Below, piece by piece: positions 58,760 to 64,000 of a stretch of 64,000 bases of DNA; positions within the stretch are counted from its first letter, which is position 1; each line of letters begins with the position of its first letter. Below the pieces are notes generated by a model. That model was not told the DNA's origin. It worked only from the letters and a program-made list of their open reading frames with translations, and ran no database searches. Source of the stretch: Phoronis australis (lineage: Eukaryota > Phoronida > Phoronidae); contig NMRA01000560.1 in assembly GCA_002633005.1 (NCBI GenBank), positions 1 through 64,000 of the forward strand, given 5' to 3'. The position numbers were made by a program, and so were the translations under genes.

Positions 58760-59560
58760 AAAACAATACTGTCTTCCTGGCTCAGTGACAAAAATTCGAA
58801 TATTAGAGTTGCGCTAATCCTACTACATACAAGTAATCCGGAAGTACTAAATCTGATAAAAATAAGAAAGCCTGTAGATCAATGAGTGATGTATCATTAA
58901 TTCGTTATATGATGATAAAACCGATCTCACAGAATAAATGGATTGATGAGGTGAGTAATAAATTAAATATAAGTTCAAAAACAGTGGACTTAAATGTTTT
59001 TTTTCTATATGTTAAATTGAGATGGTTCCAGTATCGAACAGATCACAGAATATTAGGTACAAATTCGTATCTTTATAAAATAGGAGTCTCGGAGTTTTCT
59101 GGTTTTACATTTTGTAATCGAGCCTGGAAAATTTGATGCAATTATTTGTGCATTGTAGCTACCCCAGAACCTTCTGAGAAGATGTTTTTCAATTTAACTT
59201 CAGAGATAGCGATGAAACAATAATGAATGCTACATACAATGTTCTTTATATAATTTAGAGATATTCACGTACAAACTTAATTTCACCGTCAAAGATTTGG
59301 GGGGGGGGGCTTTACCATCCATAAGTGCTTTTGTGAATATTTATTATCTCGCAGAAAAATAATTCAACGAAACAGGGAGTTTGATATATTTAAAAATAGG
59401 CTAAAATTTGTTCACGTTATTGAATATAAAGCGACCATTGAGTGAGTGCCTGCGTTTATGTGTCCATTGTGATCACAATTTAGTGTTTCTAATTGATAAT
59501 AAATGTATAAAAATCTACTCAAGGAGACCCCAGTAGTGCCTCAGCAGATGAGAAACAAAT
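58760..59560 (+). pseudogene. Tx1/L1-like LINE, C-terminal part
   Basis: The frame at 58882-59136 reads KLNISSKTVDLNVFFL, KLRWFQYRTDHRILG and NSYLYKIGVSEFSGFTFCNRA. This is the conserved region after the reverse transcriptase in Tx1/L1-like LINEs (LRWFQYR-HRIL-TN-L-K...C-FC). It is degraded downstream, with a poly-G run near 59300. Style and orientation match the endonuclease part at 51486-52588, so both may be ends of one insertion. Confidence 0.6.
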
Positions 59561-59740
59561 AAAGGATTCTCATGATGTTGTGTTCGCAGCCTTTGATAGT
59601 ACTTAGGTTATTTCGGGCCGGGTCATTGCCTGATGTGCAGAGATTTCTGAACAACAAACAATTGATATGCTACACGATTCTGGTTGCGCCGGAATCATTG
59701 TTATGGTTAAACTTCTTTATAGGTCCCAGACTACTGCTAA

Positions 59741-59884
59741 CAGTGGCGGATTTAAGGGGGGGCATGCCCCCTCTAATTTTTCCAGATTCCATTTGGCAGT
59801 GCGGGGGTGCTAATTTCTGAAGGGCAAAATCCTGGCTAATACTCTGCCCTGACCCCCTAACTCAAAATCCTGAATCCGCTCCTA
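59741..59884 (-). mobile_element. hAT-like MITE, copy 3, internally deleted
   Basis: CAGTGGCGGATTTAAGGGGG at the left and TCAAAATCCTGAATCCGCTCC at the right are the inverse ends of the copies at 28708 and 52591. Only 144 bp remain. Confidence 0.65.
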
Positions 59885-60424
59885 CCTGGGTGAAGGTCGC
59901 TAAAGTTACTGGAATACCACGTATATCTTATCACAAAGAAGGTGATATTGTGGTTTGTTCACCTTATTCTGTAGGCACCGTTGGAGCTGTGCATGTTCAC
60001 ATTCCAGTGAGTGACCAGTTACTTGGTAATGTAGATGGAACAAGGGCCTAGGTAATGCAAAATCTTATATGGGTCGACTGTGTCCGTTGAAATTACGACT
60101 AGGTGTCAGGCCATGTATTGACGAGTGTTTTAGTGGTTATAAGTGTAATTTTTTTAATTTCATGTTTTATGTACCATGACCCACTGCAGAGCTCCGCACG
60201 TGTTTGGTACCAGTGATACTAGCCCTACATACGTGATTAGTAAAGTGGCCGATCTGAAATATAAACATAAGCCCGACACACAGATATGCACGGGTACGAA
60301 GTATTAGCTTTTTAAGTCATTAATCAATTCGTGATGGAGAGCGAACGTATTCTGGCACATAACTGCTGGCAAATACATTTCGTAAGGTTATTGTTGGAAA
60401 ACTATATTTGTTTTTACCCAACAG

Positions 60425-60541
60425 AACGTTTGGCAAGAGAATGTGCGGCAGAAGGCGGAATACTCTGCGGTTCCTGTGTACCCCGGATAAATATCTGCGA
60501 TGGTGTGACAGACTGCCCCAACCGCATAGACGAGCTATCTT
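60425..60541 (+). CDS. Gene B, LDL-receptor class A domain 2
   Basis: 117 bases between TTTACCCAACAG and TCTT|GTAAGT, phase 1-1. The frame reads RLARECAAEGGILCGSC, VPRINICDGVTDCP and NRIDELS, and the sixth Cys is completed by the next exon (T plus GT). The C-x8-C spacing is short for an LDLa, but CDGVTDCPxxxDE is the canonical calcium-binding end. The start (RLAREC) echoes LDLa 1 (LARC), suggesting exon duplication. Confidence 0.9.
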
Positions 60542-60659
60542 GTAAGTGATTTAAATGCAAGAAGTACAGCGATATAAACATTTATGTATAGTATAGCTCA
60601 TGGGGAAGGTACGGTGGCTGTAAGGGGACGGCATGGCAACTTTTTTCTATGTTTATATA

Positions 60660-60860
60660 GACTTATTAAGTCTATCGATAGACTTACTATCTCAATCGAT
60701 AGACTTAATTAGTAACTCTATCGATAGACTTACTAACTCTATCGGTAGACTTAGTAACTCTATCGATAGACTTACTAACTCTATCGATATACTTACTAAC
60801 TCTATCGATAGACTTACTAACTTTATCGATAGACTTAGTAACTCTGTCGATAGACTTACA
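60660..60860 (+). repeat. 21-bp minisatellite with palindromic core
   Basis: About nine units of TCTATCGATAGACTTACTAAC, eight of them spaced exactly 21 bp and one with an insertion of a few bases. The core TCTATCGATAGA is a 12-bp perfect palindrome. The period is a multiple of three, so both strands stay open (SIDRLTN on plus, SIELVSL on minus). Those ORFs are by-products of the repeat, which lies in the last intron of gene B. Confidence 0.9.
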
Positions 60861-61324
60861 CAGCGACATGCGCAACGGTTCTTTAAACAGTTAAGTGATC
60901 TTGTATGACTGCCTTGATGTTTTATATCAATCATACCTCAAACAGGGGGTAGCTACGGATTAATAATCACTGGTCACCTGTCTCGGCATACATTATGCGG
61001 TTTTTGCTGGGGCCCAGGAACTCATATGTAGGCACCAAACAGACTTGTGAACTGTTGAATTTGTTTTTTAATTGATTAGACCAGCTTTTTATAATGTATA
61101 AGTTGGTTTGTTGTGTTGCGTATTGTTGAGTTCAATGTACATACTGCGAGTGGCGGTAACTGTAAGCAAGGATGGTGCGAGATGGATTTAAGTCGTTACA
61201 CGTACTCGTGAGATGACGATTTGTTGCTTTCAGAAGGTTAAGCCTATCGACATTAGCTTCCACGTTTGAAGGTGAGCTGATCATTGCGTCGACGTGCCAT
61301 GTTTTAACCGCCTATTTATCACAG

Positions 61325-61386
61325 GTGCAATCAGGTTGTGTGCAGTTACCAGTACAACAGTATTGATATTTTATGAGAATTGTTAA
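61325..61386 (+). CDS. Gene B, terminal exon
   Basis: The acceptor GCCTATTTATCACAG is followed by GT, which with the preceding T restores the sixth LDLa Cys. The frame then reads AIRLCAVTSTTVLIFYENC and stops at TAA (61384-61386). The tail has two further Cys and a mildly hydrophobic stretch, too short and polar for a convincing membrane span. Two AATAAA signals follow within 65 bases. The exact phase, the Cys completion and the polyadenylation signals make this a well-supported last exon. Confidence 0.7.
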
Positions 61387-61434
61387 TATTAGGTGATATG
61401 GAGTTGCCCTATATAAGAGTTTTATTTTTTTCTA

Positions 61435-61451
61435 AATAAATATTCAATAAA
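61435..61451 (+). terminator. Two polyadenylation signals of gene B
   Basis: AATAAA at 61435-61440 and again at 61446-61451, about 50 bases after the stop codon of the terminal exon. Confidence 0.6.
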
Positions 61452-61899
61452 TGCTATTTACGTTTCACTGCAAACATTCACATCTGATATTAAAATTGTA
61501 TAAACAACAAGTGTAGCATCGGAACTTAACTGTTTGAAGTCATCATGAGCAACTATTTAGTATAAGACCTCAAGAGAGAACGCTATAAAACACAATGAAT
61601 AAACGACAATAGACAAATTGAAATTAAATTAAAAGTATCTGGTGATACTAACTCGTCATGAGAGAAGAGTCCAAAAGTGATTGTCACTCGGACTTGACGT
61701 TTTATTGGACTCTTTTTTGAAAGTATGTCCTCCAAAGTAGCCGTTCATAACGTCTGGCTTCAACTCCAGATGGATCAATTGCATTCAAGTGTCATTCCAC
61801 GGATCCACCGACCACAGTACAGCCAACAAGCGGCAAGGTGGGGGGTCAGCCATTCAAAACTATGTTCAGACTAATAAATCACATTAGGGATGAGAGAAA

Positions 61900-62015
61900 T
61901 TGGGGAAGTATGACACCACAGAGTTTGGTGGTTTATGAGATACAATGGAAGTCTTTTGGGGGGCAAAATAAGGCAATTTCTTGATGCAAAATGAGTCATT
62001 TTTGATTACATTTTA
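61900..62015 (+). repeat. Dispersed repeat shared with 26925-27055
   Basis: CACAGAGTTTGGTGGTTTATGAGATAC and AAGGCAATTTCTTGATG correspond to the earlier copy in the same order. Confidence 0.5.
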
Positions 62016-62217
62016 TACTGCAGCTTCTGCTTTAAACAGAATCGTTTCTGAATAATTTTGATATCACATGATAGGTTCATGACCTAATGTAAGCAAAAAA
62101 TTATACTAAATTTCCTCATCCAATTCATTGAATACCAAACTAATGCATAAAGTTGAATGATGACTGATCTGAAGTGCGAGTTTATCTATTTATCTGTCAC
62201 TGCCAGTCGCATCAAAT

Positions 62218-62460
62218 ATGGTAATTTTACACATTGGCGAGAGAAACAACTTTGAAAACTTTTGGGAAATGCACAAGGATGTAGCCAGATATTTAAGAAC
62301 CTTAAAAGTGAGGGAATGTGAATGTGTGCAGCAGGCGCTAGATTACCGTATTAGATTCACTTGCCCGAATCATAGTTACAACCCTCGACATATATTGCCG
62401 TCGTTAAAGACACTGAGTACATCCACTGCACACAAGAGGGGAAATCCGACAGAGGTTTGA
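62218..62460 (+). other. Unrecognised 80-codon ORF between genes B and C
   Basis: Composition is protein-like (NNFENFWEMHKDVARYL, RECECVQQALDYRIRF), with an ATG start and TGA stop. No family, splice border or repeat match is recognised. It may be a relic related to the ORF at 62845. Confidence 0.25.
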
Positions 62461-62844
62461 AAAAATGACCAAAGACGTTCAGTCAAGGTTCAACGTCCTG
62501 CTTCATGCGAGCTCAGGTAGGAATCATCAAACTCCAGGGTCAGACCCTGAGGATTATTTTTAGAAGCACGCCGTCATTCATGCAAAAATACTTTTATTGA
62601 AATAGTGTGATTGCTTATAACTTGAGCGTTATTGCTTAATCATATCTTATTTCAAATGTATTGAAGTATATGCAGTGTATGTATACATTGACATAGAAAA
62701 AGGTAGTTATCATAACTTTTCATAATAATCACCGAATGTGTTTAAACATAATACATGACTTCTGCCCATGACGTTGACTTGAGGCACTGAAGGGACAATT
62801 TATCTGTTAACCACGTAAAAAACCCGATGTATTTCTGAATTTAG

Positions 62845-63159
62845 GGTGAACTAACAAAAATACTCAGTGACTGTTGTGTTGGTTCCACAATATCTATCAA
62901 GGATGTTGAACCTATGGTCTCCATGTCATACTTGTGCATGAACGATAGTGTATCCTGTGTATACAATGGATTACAAACACACAATTACACAAGTCAGATG
63001 TTTGTTTGGAGATCTGTTATGTTAAATGGTCAACCTTTTGTGCTCATCGTGAAGGTGGGCTCATGTGAAATGCAGAATGGTATTGCTCAACTTTTGGGGT
63101 CATATCACCTGCCATCTACTGTTTTGTTTTATGAAAAAACCAGGATGGCAATGAACTAG
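62845..63159 (+). other. Unrecognised 104-codon frame, possible exon or gene relic
   Basis: The frame is open in phase 0 after a TCTGAATTTAG acceptor-like site and runs to TAG at 63157. It reads GELTKILSDCCVG, SVSCVYNGLQTHNYTS, NGQPFVLIVKVG and NGIAQLLGSYHLPS. The pattern hydrophobic-x-K-V...Q-L-L-G is loosely reminiscent of PD-(D/E)XK nuclease cores, but a catalytic acidic residue is not evident, so no function is assigned. Confidence 0.25.
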
Positions 63160-63419
63160 GGTTGGGAGATCTTGCTCAGTTGCATTTGGGATTTTAGATG
63201 GCTGTGCTAGAAATTGCATTGCAAATACATATACAGTGGCTGTTACTCAAGCACAATAGAGTAACTAACTCTATTAATACTTCGTTGTTTTTATTCGGTT
63301 GATCCCTATAGCCTGTGACTGTGAACACGCAGCAAAATATATTTCCAATACAGCTGATTGAATATAACTATGAATTTTTAGGAATATGCATAAACTGCCA
63401 GACAAAACCGACTGCCTTA

Positions 63420-63485
63420 ATGAAATTTCAGAATGGGTCAAAAGAAAGGGAGTCAAATTTGGAGCCCATGGATACTGCAGTAACA
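63420..63485 (+). CDS. Gene C, first coding exon (charged N-terminus)
   Basis: The ATG at 63420 opens MKFQNGSKERESNLEPMDT and reaches ACA|GTAAGT in phase 0. The next exon (63847) starts in phase 0, so the join is in frame. There is no signal peptide; the stretch is polar and acidic, as in a cytoplasmic N-terminus. The frame is open further upstream, so an earlier start or an acceptor at 63381 is possible. The gene runs off the window. Confidence 0.45.
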
Positions 63486-63846
63486 GTAAGTACTTGTAAA
63501 AATCTGTAACAAGTTTAATTTCGTATTTGCCTAAAATCGGTCAATTCTTTTACGTTCCAATGTTATGAAGAGAAATGTAATGCACAACTCATGCCTTTCA
63601 CAATGAACGCTGACACAAAGGTAGTGCGGATAATTTAAATCGGTCTCAATATTTTCTACATGTGTCATAGTTCTGTTTTATACCTTTGTCCTACTGTCAG
63701 GTACATAGAAATTCATTTGGTAAATTCTTATACTCAAATCTGAATGACTTATTGGTGATGCCTTCACTTTAGCTTGGTATTCATTCTGAGCCGAAATGGC
63801 CACATTAAATTTAATATGTTTAATTTTTTCATTAATACAATTTTAG

Positions 63847-63913
63847 GAATCAGGGAAGGCTTATGATGAAGTGGCTTCTGCTGAAGTTGGAAACCTGTCG
63901 ATTATTAGTAAAG
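63847..63913 (+). CDS. Gene C, second exon (tyrosine-containing cytoplasmic segment)
   Basis: A CATTAATACAATTTTAG acceptor is followed by ESGKAYDEVASAEVGNLSII and SK, ending AAAG|GTTGAG in phase 1. KAYDEVA is an acidic tyrosine motif of the kind recognised by SH2 domains. Phase 1 is what a membrane exon like 23631-23678 needs, so gene C may be a tandem relative of gene B whose modules lie beyond the window. The donor GTTGAG is weak. Confidence 0.45.
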
Positions 63914-64000
63914 GTTGAGTATGGAAAAGTTCAAAACCAGCAAGAAGGTGCCATTCTGGACAACTAAGTGAGAGGAAAGAGAGAGGCCGAAAAGTCCACT

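Larger units (their letters stand above)
23631..61386 (+). other. Gene B: membrane-linked kringle-WSC-WSC-LDLa-LDLa protein
   Basis: The gene is assembled from nine exons (23631-23678, 29778-29927, 31625-31732, 33427-33711, 34716-34742, 38704-38985, 47822-47947, 60425-60541, 61325-61386). Every recognised internal junction is phase 1 and every join is in frame, giving about 400 residues. Order: hydrophobic segment, kringle, WSC, linker, WSC, two LDLa, short C-terminus. Kringle followed by WSC is the Kremen order, but Kremen has a CUB domain and a C-terminal membrane span, neither found here. A type II membrane protein with the modules outside the cell is the best reading; a secreted protein, with the first exon as part of a signal peptide, is the alternative. 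N-terminal exons upstream of 23631 were not identified. Introns reach 12.5 kb and are full of transposons. Confidence 0.7.

Noticed and set aside
60692-60934. Repeated-peptide ORFs on both strands
   Set aside because: They follow from the 21-bp period of the minisatellite being divisible by three, not from coding selection.
1-64000. CRISPR array, bacterial operons or integrated virus
   Set aside because: No direct-repeat/spacer pattern, no ribosome-binding-site-led gene packing and no viral structural genes were seen; the gene structure is that of an animal.

Overview
The window reads as animal nuclear DNA. Short exons with AG/GT borders sit in long AT-rich introns, the extracellular modules are carried on phase 1-1 exons, and much of the rest is decayed transposon. 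The module set (kringle, WSC, LDL-receptor class A), the THAP-containing TTAA transposons and the LINE types fit a marine invertebrate, possibly a hemichordate, a cephalochordate or a similar lineage. The sequence alone does not fix the species. Assembly gaps lie at 25787-25920 and 41913-42515, with a single N at 16077.

Layout. 1-4500: interspersed repeats, including a 1.7 kb element with a CCGT microsatellite and about 440-bp internal tandem units, plus two small inverted-repeat elements. 4555-7399: 3' exons of an unrecognised plus-strand gene (gene A) whose frames join across every junction and whose product ends in a hydrophobic, GPI-signal-like tail. 7400-16800: mostly featureless, with a few repeats. 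16824-18483: a TTAA-flanked element with 157-bp inverted repeats. It encodes a THAP protein and a broken transposase piece on plus and, convergently on minus, a frameshifted domain resembling the C-terminal cysteine-rich 'ballast' domain of P2X7. 18881-23098: a fold-back-like structure with inverted arms of tandem repeats, enclosing a second TTAA element family with a stop-interrupted THAP domain.

23631-61386: the main gene (gene B), plus strand. Its exons encode a hydrophobic segment, one kringle split over two exons, a WSC domain, a microexon linker, a second WSC domain, two LDLa domains and a short C-terminus, followed by two AATAAA signals. All recognised internal introns are phase 1. The kringle-WSC order recalls Kremen, but no CUB domain was found and the membrane segment appears to come first, so a type II membrane protein is the favoured reading. 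63420-63913: two exons of a further plus-strand gene (gene C), encoding a charged tyrosine-containing N-terminus that could be the cytoplasmic end of a tandem relative.

The introns of gene B are loaded with mobile DNA: two minus-strand LINE C-terminal fragments, an inverted copy of the CCGT element, two more copies of the TTAA/THAP element (one holed by the 603-bp N gap, one rearranged), hAT-like MITEs, a C2H2 zinc-finger relic, a split Tx1/L1-like LINE, a minus-strand CR1/L2-like LINE inserted into a TTAA element, a GT microsatellite and a 21-bp minisatellite with a palindromic core. All splice sites and joins are read by eye and are untested.
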